DNA from: Carettochelys insculpta
Taxonomy: Eukaryota; Chordata; Testudines; Carettochelyidae
Reading direction: 5' to 3'
Length of the DNA stretch: 64,000 nucleotides
Assembly: GCF_033958435.1 (NCBI RefSeq)
Contig: NC_134138.1
Coordinates: 178,110,798 to 178,174,797, forward strand
The notes below the pieces were generated by a model. That model was not told where the DNA came from and made no database searches. It worked only from the letters and a program-made list of their open reading frames with translations. Position numbers and translations under genes: made by a program. Positions 28,892-42,945 of the stretch are shown piece by piece (position 1 is the first letter of the stretch; each line of letters begins with the position of its first letter).

Positions 28892-31800
28892 CTGTGGAAC
28901 AGAGGAAGCAAGAGGATTGTTAACTTCAGCAGATGACACAAAGCAGCACTTCTGTCACCAAAGACACCCTGTACTGGAAATGGGGGAAGAAAGACTACAT
29001 TCAAGAGATGTTATTTAACTAAGTTGTAACTGTGCTAACTCCATGGGGCACCCCCACAACAGTCCACACAAAGTCTTTGAGGTTGCAGTGGTTGCTTTCT
29101 GAAAGCAATTCCTTTTTTCATCAAAATGGAGCCTACTTGCCAGTCTCTGATTCAGTTTTTCATGGCCAAATTAATCCTTTGATTATAACAATAGGATATG
29201 GAGGAGGCAACTGCTCATGATTACAGCAGCACTTATTTCATGGTGGGAAAAGATAATTATTACAGGACAACTTTGTATTTCATAAACACACTTTAACAGT
29301 GAGAATCAAGCAAACAATACTTCCTTTAAAATACTAGAAATAATTCAATATGCTCTTGAAGAAAAAAGATCCAGACCTTCAGTTTATGTTGATCAGTATT
29401 CTACTTTCTTCAAAGGAGCTGTGCTTATTTACACCAGCTGAGGATTTGGTCCCACATTGTTTTCTCCCCCCCCCCACCCACACATACTGCTTAATGACCA
29501 CTTCAGAAAGCCCAAGAGCAGTCCAAATCAGTACAATCAAGTTGCCATCCTCCCTTGTTTCTCTCCTCCTCCCCACCCCACTCATGCAGAAAATTGAAAC
29601 AATGTCAGAAAGTTTCAGTTCTATAATTTCCATTTAAAAAATACATCCCAAACGGTTAATTTAACTGTTGCTTTCTAAAAGTATTATACGTATGCCATAT
29701 CACAGATATACAGTGATATGGTTAACCCTTGAACAATACCTAGAGAGCATAGATTTATTATTCTATTCACTATCTCTATCAACACTAGAAATATTTGATC
29801 ATTTAGCCCTTAACCCAGTTCTGTTGTTAAGGGAAAAGAAACAGTATCGATTGCTTTATAAGTATTCTACCAGGTATCTCAAAGCACTATGGATAACTAA
29901 TCAACCCTCAAATATCCTGATGCAACTATTATAATTAATCCTATTTTACAGATGGTAACACAAGACCAGATAATTAAGAGACTGCTGCAAAGCTGCATAG
30001 TAAAACAGTGAAAGGGGAAACAGAACCTTGAACTATTTATTTTTATGTCCAAACTCCCATAGCTTAACATTCCTCCCCCCTTTAACATATGAGTGTAACT
30101 GGTGGTATGTTGTCCATTTTGTTTATGGTCAAAATGAAGATAACAAATGTAGTTGTACTCAATAACAGAGAGAAGTGTTGCATACAAGACTAGTCTGCTT
30201 ACAGTTTTCAGATACTGCTCCCACCACAGCCAGTGATAAAATTTCCAACAGTTAAAATTTTTGGACCAATTCCTATGATGTATCACAGAATCTAAAGACA
30301 GAAAAAGGTAATTCATCCCTTCCTCCTTTGGCCATGGAGGCTTGATACTTTTATTTCGTTACTTCGTGCTTTTTCCAGCTGGGTTTGAAATGATGGATGA
30401 TGTTGAGGAAAACCTTTGGGCTGTTTCATTCTACTTCCCTCTTTATTCATACCATTAAACTATCAGGAAGATGACAATAATGTCTCTTTTTGCAAAGATC
30501 CACAATGAAACATGGCAGGTGTGCTGCTGTTTAGATTTGAGTGCACCTGCTTTGTGAGGAGGTTTGTACGCATAGCACTTGTTGCTAGAAATTGAGCACC
30601 TATCTTTGACTAAAATGAAAGTATGACCTCATCTACTGATCCTGTAATCAACTCTGCCTCTGGTCTTTCTTCATGGTCCAGTTGGTCTTCATTCCCTTCT
30701 CTCCTTTTCCAGGCTGGGTGTTGCAAGGTGGGAAAGGAGAGAAGGAGCCATTGCTTAATGGAGGAGCAGGGGGAAGAAGAGCTGCCTGGAGCCACTGGCC
30801 TCTTACTGCTCCCATCTCCCCACCTGTAAGAAATGATTAATCTCCTGAGAGGACAATGGGAGGTGAAGTGTGGAATTCTGCCTGCTTCCTAGAGCAGCTG
30901 CCAATGGCTTTTCTGCCTTACGAGGCAGGGTAGCAGCCAGGGGCTAGGGGAGAGCAGAGGGAGAAACCAGCCAATCAAAGGGACTTTTCCTGTGTCTCCT
31001 CAGCAGCCTTAGTGGAATTGTATTAGTCAATTATGTTTTGTGGAACAAGGGAAAGGATTTAGCAAAAAGAATGATCATCTGATGAATATTCAAGTACTGA
31101 CAAAAACAGTCACTTAAATTCTGTCGCACAAAGCCAATCTTTATCCAGGCACACCCAAACTGGCATCATCAGGAGTTTCACTTCAGTAAGGACAAAGTAA
31201 TGATTGCATTATTAGGCCCAGCAATCTGCTATATGACACAAAGTATTATTCCAAAATCATTTGGAGAGGTTTTAAGGAAGGAAATGCATCATTTAAAAAC
31301 ATTCTTGAACTCAACCCACTCACTCCTCTATTAAAAACAGAAAAAATTGCTAAATTAATAATGAAGTTTTATGTCTGACTAATTTAAATGCCATTGTTAT
31401 TATGTCTAATACAGTTAAACTTATTTTTACTGAAACACTAAGGCAGAAAAGTATTTTACTACAAGAATTTTTTAGGGTTTGCAGTTAGATTGTTTGGAGT
31501 TTCCAGACAAAATCATTGCTGGAGTAGTCCAAAAAGATCAGGTCCAGGTCAGAGAGTTAAAGCCTCATATTGCAGATCCTGCAAACATGTGCATTGCATC
31601 ACAATAGAATCAGTATAACTGATCCCATAAAACAAGCATTCTTTAGTTACCCAGGACAACAAACTGAACTCAGGCTTGATCAATTTGGAGTTCTGATATT
31701 TGCCAAAGTCCTAAAACTATGAATAAAAGAAAATAATTATCTTCTCACTGATACATTGGTATGTTCCACAGGGCTTGCTATATTCAGCTATTCTTCCTCA

Positions 31801-32086
31801 TTATGTAAAATATTTGACTCTTGGACCATCTTTTTTTATTATATGTATAAACAATGCTTAGGACACTAACAGAAATGGACACTAATCCTGCCTGGGGCCT
31901 ATTGGTGCTATTGCAATGCAAATAAATAACGCAGATGATAAAATTCTGGAAGAAGGCAATTACATACCCAAATCCTTACTCACAAGGGCCTCTCAGTATT
32001 TCGTAACGGGCCTGCTTTTCAAACAGCCATATTTGTTGTGCAATTTCCACACATTCCCTTTACGTATTGAGATGCTTGTTGAACGT
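28892..32086 (-). other. Intron upstream of the CNTNAP2 exon
   Basis: Mostly AT-rich with no clear element. A short stretch at 29428-29456 (TTTACACCAGCTGAGGATTTGG) is a relic of a repeat common in turtles. 30620-30960 is GC-richer without a recognisable domain. No regulatory call can be supported by eye. Confidence 0.45.
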
Positions 32087-32369
32087 GATGAGCTTTGTGG
32101 GACAGACCCACTTCTTCAGATCAATTTCATTTCCAACACAGACTGACATTTATAAGTACAGAGGACCAAAAAAAAAACCAAAAAACCCTGACATTTATAA
32201 GTACTTATAAATGTCAGTCTGTGTTGGAAATTAAATTGATCTGATGAAGTGGGTCTGTCCCATGAAAGCTCATCACTGAATAAATCATTTTGTTAATCTT
32301 TAAAGTGCTACATTTTTGCTGCTTTGTTTTGTTGGAGTACAGACTAACACTGCTACCTCTCTGTTACTA
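32087..32369. mobile_element. Penelope-type element end in inverted (hairpin) arrangement
   Basis: The left arm (GATGAGCTTTGTGGGACAGACC...CATTTATAAGTAC, about 72 bp) is mirrored by the right arm (GTACTTATAAATG...GTCTGTCCCATGAAAGCTCATC, ending 32274), separated by an A-rich spacer. The sequence then runs on through CTTTAAAGTGCTACATTT to CTGCTACCTCTCTGTTACTA, the terminal sequence also seen at 45661 and 62182. No coding sequence. Confidence 0.75.
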
Positions 32370-34847
32370 TACCAGTTGAGTAAAAAGGAGAGTTGGGAAC
32401 AGTTGATATTTTGACTATAGTATAAAAATACACAAAAGGTGTGGGAGAGGGATAAAACAATTTCATATGAATTTATGTCTCAGTAATTTTATTGGTACTT
32501 GCACATTTAAATCTCTTAGGCAACTTTGAAAAATCCAGTTCTTTTGTATAGGGCTTTACTATATTTTCGGAAACGTTTAATGAATCGTGAGTGTTACTGC
32601 AACAAAAACAATAAAAACAGTGTTTTTACCTTCTAGATTTCCTGTAGCACAACTTGATTTACTTACTGCACACAATCAAATAAAAACTAACTCAAGTTTC
32701 ATAAACAGGACTGAGAGCAATGTTGACACTGAGAAAGGCCAAATAATAGATGCCCATGCCGTTTCAAAAATGCTGTATTGATTTTTCTTTTTTTTTGTTG
32801 GGAAGAATATATATATATATTTAGACTGCATACAAAACATAATTTGGATAGCCACTGCTTAAAAGAATGTTTATTATGCTCACACACCGACAATCTAATA
32901 TTCTGTCATTTTGAAGATCTTTCTGTATTTTATTTTTTGTCCTTTGTTCCCCGACACTCGTCTCTTATTATTTGGAAAGTAAATTTCTTACCCTTTTGGG
33001 GGAAAAAAAAGACAGCTTTCACTACAAGGGTCAGATAGAAAGCAAACCTGAATTTTTCCCACAGTTCAGGGAAGTCTAGGTAAAGATTTATATTCTGGCT
33101 TGTTAGAAATAGCAAATATCTGGATATCTGAATCCATGTCCTATCTTGATGCAAATTTTCAAAACATTTGGGGTTCATTAAAGAGGGTTTAGTTCAGCAT
33201 TGTTGAGCTAAATGTCACTTTTAGCTGACTGAAGGCTATCAACAGATGGAAAGTGATATCATTGCCATGGTGTCAACAAAAGTTACTCTCTCATCCAGGG
33301 CCCCCCATCACTTCACTGATTTTCTAATTTCATAGTCGAGCTGGAATCATTTAAATTAGGATATGTATAAGCCAGGCTATTTATGTCACATACATTTATA
33401 TTCATGGTATAATAAAGAATAAACAGTTTGGTTCAACATACAATAACAAATGTTTTATGTATTACTTGGAGCTTGGATATGGCCCAGGAATGAAATAAAA
33501 TATTTTAAACTATGCTCTGAATATATGAGTAGAATTCCTTCTGCATTATTATGTAAAATACATGGCTGGCCTATGAAGAGTAATACAAGTGCTAATTTTG
33601 TCAGAGACCACACAAAATTGCCCTTGTGAAAATTTCTCTCCCCAGTAAAGCTCTTGTGAACACTTTGCTGTGGGGTGTTTATTTCTATAATATCTGTTCC
33701 TAATTTGTAAACGAACGACAGGCTGATTTCATATGCAGATGGCATTTAGTTTCTATTCTCCTGGAATATATCTTTGAAAAAAAGAAGTCTCCTCCTCAAA
33801 AGCAGATATGCTCAGATTCAAAGCTAAACAATTAAGGAGGTTAACAGGCATTGGGTGCTCTTACTAGCACTGATTGGCTCACTTCCCCACAGAAACCACT
33901 AGTTGATAAAACAATGTGATTTTTTTCCTCATAGCTGCCAGTGCTCAGGTTTGTTGCTGTTGTTTTTTTGTTTTTGTTTCTTTGCTATTGTTTAGATTTT
34001 CACCATGTCCCACCTTAGTATCTTAAAAAAATAGTAAACATGATGAAATTCTGTCAAAAGCTGGAGTTAGCCAGTGAACTCCGGAATGGTGACTGGAAAA
34101 CAAAGTGTTAGATTATTTGTTATTTTAGACAACCACATATTATTTTGAGTCTAAATGACAGTTAAACCGTATCGGACATATGCAGGTACTATACACAATT
34201 AAAATGTTCAATTTTTTGCATGATCATACATGTTTTTTCAGTGTAGCTGTATGTGTGCACACGGTAAAAAAAACAGACGGAGTTCCACAAGATAATAGAA
34301 AGTAGAAAGGAAAACAGATTCTGATCTGTCTGGCTCTGGTGCAAATCCTGGCCAAATTCATTGAAATGCAATTGATTTCTACCTGCGTACATGTGAACAT
34401 AATCAGGTCTTCAGTGTGTCATGTGTTTCAATACCGGAAACTTGGAAAACTATCAATTATAACAGTACTAAAGAAGCTCAGATAAAGGAACTGCAAAAGG
34501 ACTGCAATGATTGACTTCTCTTTTCCTCTTAGTGCATCTCAGCAGAACAGACATATTCCCTGTAGGAGAGAATTGCAAACACCTTTCTCAACTGAAAGCT
34601 TTGACTAGAAAGATATTTTATTATTGGGCATATCCCAAAACAAGGATGCTCATAAACGTCAATAAAGAATGGTGTATAGGCAATGCCCTTTATTGAATGC
34701 ATAAAAAATTATAAGATTTTACAAAAGTATTGCTTAAAACCAGGCCACACTCAATCACCAAAACAGATGCCTCCCATTTCAGACATGAGAAACTGCAAGG
34801 GTTACCTACACAATGCTTGGATGTGGTCCACAGTACGCTAAGTAACA
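32370..34847. other. Intronic, nothing recognised
   Basis: AT-rich. Includes a short (TA)n at 32807-32820. No element or exon identified. Confidence 0.5.
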
Positions 34848-35690
34848 TAAAACATACGAATGGCCATACTGGGTCAGACAAAAGGTCCATCAAGCCCAGT
34901 ATGCTGTCATATGACAGTGACAGAACACATAATTATCAAGTGATCCATTTCCTGCCATTCATTCCCCACTTCTGACAGAGACTAGGACACCATTCATGTC
35001 TCTGATGGTTAATAGCCATTGATGGATTTATCCTCCCTGAATTTATCTAGCTCTTTCTTGAACCCTGCGATAGTCTTGTCACAGTCTACCTGAAAACTCT
35101 TTGCAAAGAGCTCCACAGTTTATCTGTGCATTTTGTTAAGAAATACTTCCTTACTTCCTCTTACTTTCATTTGGTAATCCTTGTTCTTGTGTTATGAGAA
35201 GGTATAAACAGCATTTCATTATTTATTTTCTGTACACCAGTATGATTTTTATAGATCTCAGTCATATCACCCAGTAGTTATCTCTTATCCAGGCTAAAAA
35301 GTCCTACATCTTTCCTCATGTGGAAGCCATTCCATATCCCCAATAATTTTGGTGTTCTTTTTCTAACCTTTTCTAATTCCATTATATCTTTTTTTTAGAT
35401 GAGGGTGACTACATCTGCAAACAACACTCAAGATGTAGGCATACCAGAGATTTATGTGGAGGCAATATGATATTTTCTTATCTATCCCTTTGTTAATTAT
35501 TGAAAACATTATGGGCTAGGTTTTTTGAGTACAGCTGTATAGTGAGTGGATGTTTTCAGAGAACTATCCACAGTGACTCTAGGGTTTCTTTCTTAACTGG
35601 TAACAGATAATTTAGACCTCATCATTTTAGATGTATAATTAAGGTTATATGTTCCATTGTGCACTGCATTGCATTTATCAGCATAATGAA
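34848..35690 (-). mobile_element. Old CR1 LINE 3' portion
   Basis: Begins with the well-known sauropsid CR1 3' end (CATACGAATGGCCATACTGG, GTCAGACAAAAGGTCCATCA, AGCCCAGTATGCTGTC), continues through TCAAGTGATCCATTTCCTGCC and extends into degraded reverse-transcriptase sequence up to about 35690. Heavily mutated with no open frame. A different, older CR1 subfamily than the one at 14981. Confidence 0.85.
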
Positions 35691-38600
35691 TTGTAACCAC
35701 AAGCCACAAAGGATTTTAAATTGTCATGAAACAGATCACCAGGCCAACCTCCCACCTCTGTCAGGTACATTTTACATCCAATATCCTACTACCAGATTTG
35801 AGACACGAAGTCCATCTCTTTCCAATCAAATGCATCGTAAATTTACTCCCCGGAAGAATAACCTGTGCAAATACATAGATGGAAATGCACATTGCAAAAG
35901 CTCTGAAAATAATTTGTACCCCATATTTTCCTTCCAACAGAGAAGTGTAAAATTTAGTGCAATGAAAAAACCAAAGACACATAAACTTGTATCAAAGACA
36001 GCTTTTCTCCAACTGCTGTACATACGAGTGGATGCAAATATAAGTTCCATACAGTAGGGAAGGAGTCATAATTGTCCTACTCCTGACAAACAATCTCACT
36101 TTTTGACTACAGAGTCCAAAGGGCAAACAGTTGCCAAACCTAATTTGCAATTGGTCCAGCAGAATAGGGATAATGGTGCTACAATTTATACACCTCACAG
36201 GCACCCAAGGAGTAATAACAGATTAATGTGGACACTAGGAAGTAAGAAAGACAGAAGCCGGTTCCTCTTACACTCTCATAAAAGGCTCGATTCTCCTAAG
36301 AGAATAAATTAGGTAGAAATAAGTAATCTCTAACAGATCAAGGAAGATAAAATAAACCAGGATAACTAAGTAATGCTTTATAAACCATTGCAATAATTTG
36401 TCTTGTCTAGAAAAAAAATACCCAGAACAGATCAGAGGGGCTGTGGCTAGCCTAGGAACTGACAACTTCTTACAGTGGGCTGCAGAAAGCCTATTTATTA
36501 CATGTTTTGTTGATGAGTACTGAATCAAACATGGCCACTTCATCTTCTTAAAGAAATAGTACTGATAAGGTCAGAGACTAGCCTGCTGAAAATTCCATAC
36601 CCACTTTTATCTTTCCTAAAAGATCCTGGTGTCACCTACCTGGCTGATTGTAACCTAGTATGCTCCAGGAAATGTTCACTCAGCCCATGACAAATCTCAG
36701 CTTCCACACTGGCATATCATCTGGGATCAATTCAGACAGTTGTGTAGTACATCTCCATTGTGAAACAAAAACAGCTACTTACACAAAATACAAGGTATAT
36801 CTCAGACAAGTCACAAATCCACAAAGAGGTTCTAAGTCAATCTAATCCAAAAGATAAGCATTAAGAAGAGATCTGGCCTACATCTTTAAAAAAAAAAAAA
36901 AAAAAAAAACCCTCCAGACAACACTTAACATGTATACAGACACACAGAAGTCAGATCAGTCTGCATGGCAGTATCTAGCAGAGACCTACACAACTGCCAT
37001 ATATACAAATGAATACTGAAATGTGAAACTTGCTTCAAGAACACTAGTCCAATGGTCAGCTCTTACTTTAAGCTGCAAACAGTTTCACTGGCTGTCAGAG
37101 GTTTAAGTATATAATCACATGAACAAGAATTCAAAAGGATGTGCATTATCTGGGAGGGGCAAGTATTATCTGAGATTTCCACACTGGCATTTATCAGCAG
37201 CCACCCACCCTATTTGACTTCTCAACAAACTGCACATTTTCATGAATTTTGTTCCATATTTCTTAATGTCTTCCTAGGGAGAGGGGTGATACCTGATGTA
37301 ACAATGTGAGAAGCATGGACATATTAGTCTAGCTTTTTCATGAGAGATATTGCATTGGATTTGAATGTGCCCAATGGCTAAATAGGAGTCATAAACATGC
37401 AGAAACAAAACCTGGAAGTAATTTCCTGTGGCAGAAGGAAGAGAAGGGGGAAGAAAAAGACCCAAGCCACCCTTATGGAATGAGAAATTTGGCCTGGCTG
37501 CCTCTCTCTCATGATGGAGCAAAGGGACTTAATGTTAGTCAAATTTGTCCCATCTGTGTTTCTGCTTGTACTTTCCCCACACCTTTGTATTTCTTCTAGT
37601 TGTGATGGGCACCAGGCACTCCCAGTCCCGGCAGGGAGAGGCAGAGAAAGAGTTACTGTGGATTCCAAAGTGCCTAGGAAGGGGGGAAGAATAGACACAG
37701 GGATTTGGTGCTTCCTTGGGATGGGAAGACACAAGATGACCCTGGATTTGGGGCTCGCAGAACTGTCTGGAGCCAGGTGGGAATGGTGCTCTCAGTCTGA
37801 CTTTATCTGGGTAACAGCTCAGGGCTCAGTTTGGGATGGGAAAACTGTAGGGTTGGGCAGAATAGGGAAAGCTAAGAAGGGGTGCAGGATAATGCGGGTA
37901 AGGAAAAACACAGGGCTCAGTCTGGGGCAGCAGGAGGGATGTGTGCATGGCATTGAGCATTCACAGTAGAGAGAGCATAGGGACCTCATGCTAAGAGTAG
38001 TGAGCTTGGGAGTGGGCAGAGCTGGGTACAGAGGGCAAGAGAGTTCTGAGTGCTGTCCTTTTCACAGTTCCAGCTGAGCTGCTAGATAAAATCCATACAG
38101 GGTTTTACATTGCTAATGGCTGTTTTGTACTCTTTTAATTACTTGCCTTATTATTATTTGTATTTGGCGATGCAACACAAAATGGCTTATAGCCTCAGTT
38201 TCAGTACGCAATTTATCATGGGTTAAGGTAGATTCTCTCCATCATTGCCAATTTATAAATAAAGGTTAGATTGTTTTTATTCTAAAAGATACGTTCCAGA
38301 TAAACAAAATTTATTCTAGAAACTCTATGGCCTCTGTTATACAGAAGTCAGGCTATGTTATTACTAATGTCCCTTCTGCCCTTAGAAAAACCTACATAAA
38401 TCCTCATAGTTCAGTGGTATTTATCTTGCACCTGCAGCAGCCATTTATGATGCTGAAATAGCATTTCATCAGTCTTCTCTGTGAATTTTTGCCTAATAGA
38501 ATTTTTTTCCCGGGGGGCAGGGGAGCAGCAAGGACATCAGATCCCACAGTAATTAATGAAGCCAAAAAGAAAGCAAACCAGGAGAATATCAGAGATTAGT

Positions 38601-40517
38601 TAAATTTTGTAAATATCATTGAGAATGGAAAGACTAAATATTACTATTATTATTCTAATAATGAGGAAAAATGTGCCAGAAGGAGCAGAATAAATATAAT
38701 AATGCAATTTCTTCTTTTGCTACCAGTGCTGTAAGGACCTCTAAGGAATTGCAATTTTCTTTCTGAAAATTGGATCAATTTCTGCTTCAGTTTTCAAAAG
38801 TATGACAAAGCCTTTTTATTCACTTTTGCCAGAGTAAGAGTGATGAAGTGTGCTCATCAAATGTTCTATAGCATCTTTGAAGGTGGACTGCAAAGGAAAA
38901 TAAATACTATAGCTGGAATACTACAGTCTCCAAACTACAGTCATTTTAACCTGTGTGTAACTTGCCAGATTTCAACCCAAGCAGATTCTGACCTATCCAA
39001 CTTCAATTGCAAAGGTAATTTTTTCACATTTCCTCTGACTAAGAGGAGCCACCTCTTTTCAATGGTGGATGACAAAAATGCTGTACATATTATCTTTGCA
39101 GTGCCAATATTTGTGAGAGACTTTGTGTAAACCTATAAGTAATCTTAAAAACAAACAAACAAAAATAAAAAAACAAAAAACCCATGTGATTTCCTATTTT
39201 GACATTGTCTAAATGCTGAGGGGCTCACAAACTTCTTGCTGCATTTCAAATTTGTTCAGAAATTCAGTAATGTAAATGAATGATTCACATCACTTTCCAT
39301 GACTTAAGTTTTAATTTGCTCCCTTGTTAAATAAGCATTCCCCATCAGGCCTTATTTTAGGAAGGATGATGCAGAAAAGCTGGAGGCAGACAAAATCTGT
39401 GGGAATTATATGTGCACCAGACTGTCACTGCTAGACATCTGAGTGTGGATCTGTGGTACTTACAGGAGATCAGCAATCGCTGGGCAACAAGCCGTCAGAG
39501 TGAGCCCTCCTGTGAAAGAATGCTGAGCTGGAATTAGATACCTGAAAGTTCCTATGTGCTTGAGTAAGAAGGGACCAGAAAGGGTACCCCAATCATTAGG
39601 CCTGAAGTTCCCAGTTTCTTGATTTGGCTGCCCAAGGGCACCAACATTCACTGCTATTGCTCACCTGAACTGTATGAGCCTTTGTACACAGGGTATGTGC
39701 AAACTTGCTCTTTCCAGCAAGGCCTCTGATTATTTTCTTTTCATATTTTAAAATCAAAGATAGCATTACTCCCACATAAAAACACAATGACGTCCACACA
39801 GATGGGATCCAAATTTGTGTCAAAACACAAAACAACTGGATGTCATGGTGAAGTAAAATGTAAGGATTTTATCTGCACTCCTTGCTCACAAAACAGTCTC
39901 CTTACAGTCAGAGGGAGTTTTGCCTGATTAAGAAGCAGAGTGTTAGCCCACCAGAGTTCTATGACCCATAAGAATGAGATTCACCATCAGCCTTGGCTAA
40001 TTGAAGCTAATCTAATACTTCTCTGCAGTTCTTATATTTGATATAATGGAAGATGTAACAGGAGAAAGCGGAATAATGATTAGATTGCAGAATTTTTGTA
40101 TACCACTGATGCTGCCTAACACATTCAATCAACCCTCAGGCTTTCCATTTTATGACACTGCATGATAAATAGTGGTATTTTCAATATGAGTTTTTCTGTC
40201 CCCTTCCTCAAATGTAAATATGGATTCTACCAAAGACATTTTTTTTGTCTGAGTGGCAGCAACAGCAGGGAGCACACTGTCGTAATTCAGTATTTTTAAG
40301 ATTGGTAGTGGGTGAGGGAGTAGGGGTGAGGGCAAAGAAAGATTGTATGGTGTTGGCAGTAATTTTGCTAAGTTGCTGCTTTTGTATTAGCTTACTTAGT
40401 ATCACTAAGTACTGCCATTGCTCCAAAGTCCTGGCTTTGATATTAATAAGGCAAGTTTGTTCAAAAGTAAAATAATGCAAGCTTAGGGGGCGGGGAGTTG
40501 CTGACTAACAGATCTAC
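35691..40517. other. Intronic, mostly nothing recognised
   Basis: AT-rich. Contains a 22-A homopolymer (listed separately) and, at 37500-38060, a GC-richer block with two diverged copies of 'CAGGGCTCAGTNTGGG' about 95 bp apart, perhaps a worn minisatellite. The ORFs here lack domains. Confidence 0.45.
36888..36909. repeat. A22 homopolymer
   Basis: Uninterrupted run of 22 A. No recognisable retrotransposed gene or SINE body upstream. Confidence 0.9.
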
Positions 40518-40660
40518 TGAAAAACCAGGCATGCAGCACTTGAAAGACTAACAAAATAATGTATTAGGTCATCACCTAATAAACTGTTTTGTTCGTCTGT
40601 AAAGTGCTACATGACTGCTATTCTGTTTTGTGAAGACAGAGACTAACACATCCACCTCCC
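40518..40660. mobile_element. Penelope-type element end in inverted (hairpin) arrangement, short
   Basis: AGCACTTGAAAGACTAACAA...TGTATTAGGT is mirrored at once by ACCTAATAAACTG...TCTGTAAAGTGCT, followed by ACTAACACATCCACCTCCCTCT, a degenerate form of the Penelope terminal sequence. Same design as 32087 and 62182. Confidence 0.65.
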
Positions 40661-42619
40661 TCTAAAGCTATTGCGCCAATTTGTACATTTGTTTATGCCA
40701 GGGCCACATTTTGACAATTCTAAAATGTTTTTGGTTCAATTACCACAGATGAAGGAACTTAAATCATTGTTCAGGGTAGGAGAGTGAGGGTAGGGATCAG
40801 TTCAGCCACTGGTGGCTAACCACAAGCCCCAGTGCTGTGTATAGCCAAGCAAAATTACTCTGGACCATGATGTCCATGGTTACAGCTTCTCTTTGCTTGA
40901 AACTAAAGTTGTTTATAGTGGTTGAAACCATGACTGGACTTTAAGGTGCTAAAAGGAGACATCCTCAATTCCCAGAGCTCTGTTACATTCTTCAAGATGC
41001 CTGACTTTCCAAGTCAGCTTCCACTGTTTTCCATCAATCTTAATGCCACAAAGATCCAATCTCCACAGTTAGGAAATCTGTAGAGCTGTCAAGGCTGAGA
41101 AATTTAGCCAAGATCTCAGGGAGTTTGTGCAACTTCTCTGTTCATACACACATCAGAAGTCTCTATTACTTTTATAATGTGGAGTTACTACTCTATGAAC
41201 CAGAGACTCAAACTCTTGGGGAGAAATGAAATGTCTTTTAATCTTTTAAAACCAGACATGCTCTCTGATATTTAAAAGGCATCAGGTTCATAGTGTCTCT
41301 ATCACCCTTTGAACCTTATACATTTTAAACTGTCTAGATTCCTCTTCCTAATTTAGGTGAGTAACTCAATATGTTAATTTCCAATAATATGCTGGATATA
41401 TGTGTGTGACTGACTTAACATTTTGTGCCACATATGCAAGGTGAACTTTAATGTTAAAATTATCAGCTGAATATACAAACTATAAGACTGGAAGATTTAT
41501 AGGAATTGTCCCAACTAGTCATTTTCATACTTTGCAATCCTTAGGTTTTTCTTCATTCATCATACTTTATGCAGTTTATGTAAGATTATATTAACTACCC
41601 AATCAACCTTTCTTGAGAAATTAATGATGTTAGCACAGTGGCTAATACAATTCCTAGATACACAGTAATTAAATTTATAACTACAGGTTGCTCTTATGAT
41701 TAATCTTATATAATCTATATAACAAGGACACAATGATTACTTTAAAAAATCCTTAAATGGATATAATTTATTAGCTCAAGTAAGTTAATTAACTATTCTT
41801 TATTTTTACTGTTTATATATTTGGTTCAATGACAAAATTGTTATGCAAAAATTCATTTAACATATTTTACAAATCTGCTTAATGCTGACCAACAAAAACA
41901 TGCCTACAAACTTTCTCAACACATATTTGACTGCACTATGTTCAAGTACTATTTTTAAGCACATGAAGTCTAGATTACCCAGAGCAGAAAATAAATGAGA
42001 ACAGTGATTCACAATATCAATTTTTTTCTTGATATTTCCAAGTGCATACCACAGACCATGAGCCGTAATCTCCAAGTTCTCACTGTGATTTTCTCATAAT
42101 GTAATTCTAAAGGTAAAATATAAATTCTAATTGTCTGTAGACCCATTCATGTGACCACGTTAATATAAATTAAAGTGCTGTATGCTCTGCAGTATTGTTA
42201 GCTCCTTATTTAGACAGAACTGTGGAAAGGAACTCTCTAGCTTAATTTCAGGTAGGCACTGTTAACCAAAACTGGCCCCATAAATTCTGTGAGATTTTTT
42301 ATTTTAGGTACTTTGTCACATCTTAAACAACTAAGAACAAGCATTTCTATTCTATGTAAACAAAGATCATCATGCTTCCTGAATCCAACTTTATCTACAA
42401 CACTTACATGTATACATCTGTGCCAGAAAATCACAAACATAGTAACTCATAATGTTGTATGTAGGTCAATATTATCACAGGTGAAATCAGTATTAACAGA
42501 GGCAGAATCCTATAAATATACCAGTAGTCAAAGACACTTCTTTGAAGACTTATGCTGGGGGCTTGTAAACACATTTTAAAATTAATTTACCATAAATTCT
42601 AAAATAATAATTCACAACC
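40661..42619. other. Intronic, nothing recognised
   Basis: Strongly AT-rich, no exon or element identified. Confidence 0.5.
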
Positions 42620-42623
42620 ATTA

Positions 42624-42941
42624 GGGCTGCAACTACACTACACCTCCTTTTCGGAAGGGGCATGTAAATGCAGCCATTCAAAAATGCAAATGAGATGGGG
42701 AATTTAATATCTTGCACCTCATTTGCATATTCCCACAGGATCTCAAATAAAAAAAATGATAAGAAGGGTGCTTTCAAAAGTGGGGTTTCCTTTCGAAGGA
42801 ACCCCAGCTACTTGATTCAAAAGCAGCCCTTTTTGGAATTGTGATCCCATGGGATTACACAAATGAGGCAGGAGATATTTAATGGCTGTATTTACATGCC
42901 TCTTCTGAAAGGGAGGGGTAAAGAAGCCGCAGCCGAAGGCC
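42624..42941. mobile_element. Harbinger-type MITE (about 318 bp)
   Basis: Left GGGCTGCAACTACACTACACC with TTTTCGGAAGGGGCATGTAA; the right half is the inverse (TTACATGCCTCTTCTGAAAGGG...GCCGCAGCC). ATTA occurs at both borders (42620-42623 and 42942-42945), consistent with a 3-bp ATT or TTA duplication. The centre carries CTTTCGAAGG. Confidence 0.65.
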
Positions 42942-42945
42942 ATTA

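Noticed and set aside
36888..36909. A22 run as the tail of a processed pseudogene or SINE
   Set aside because: No coding-like sequence, tRNA-like head or target duplication was found upstream.
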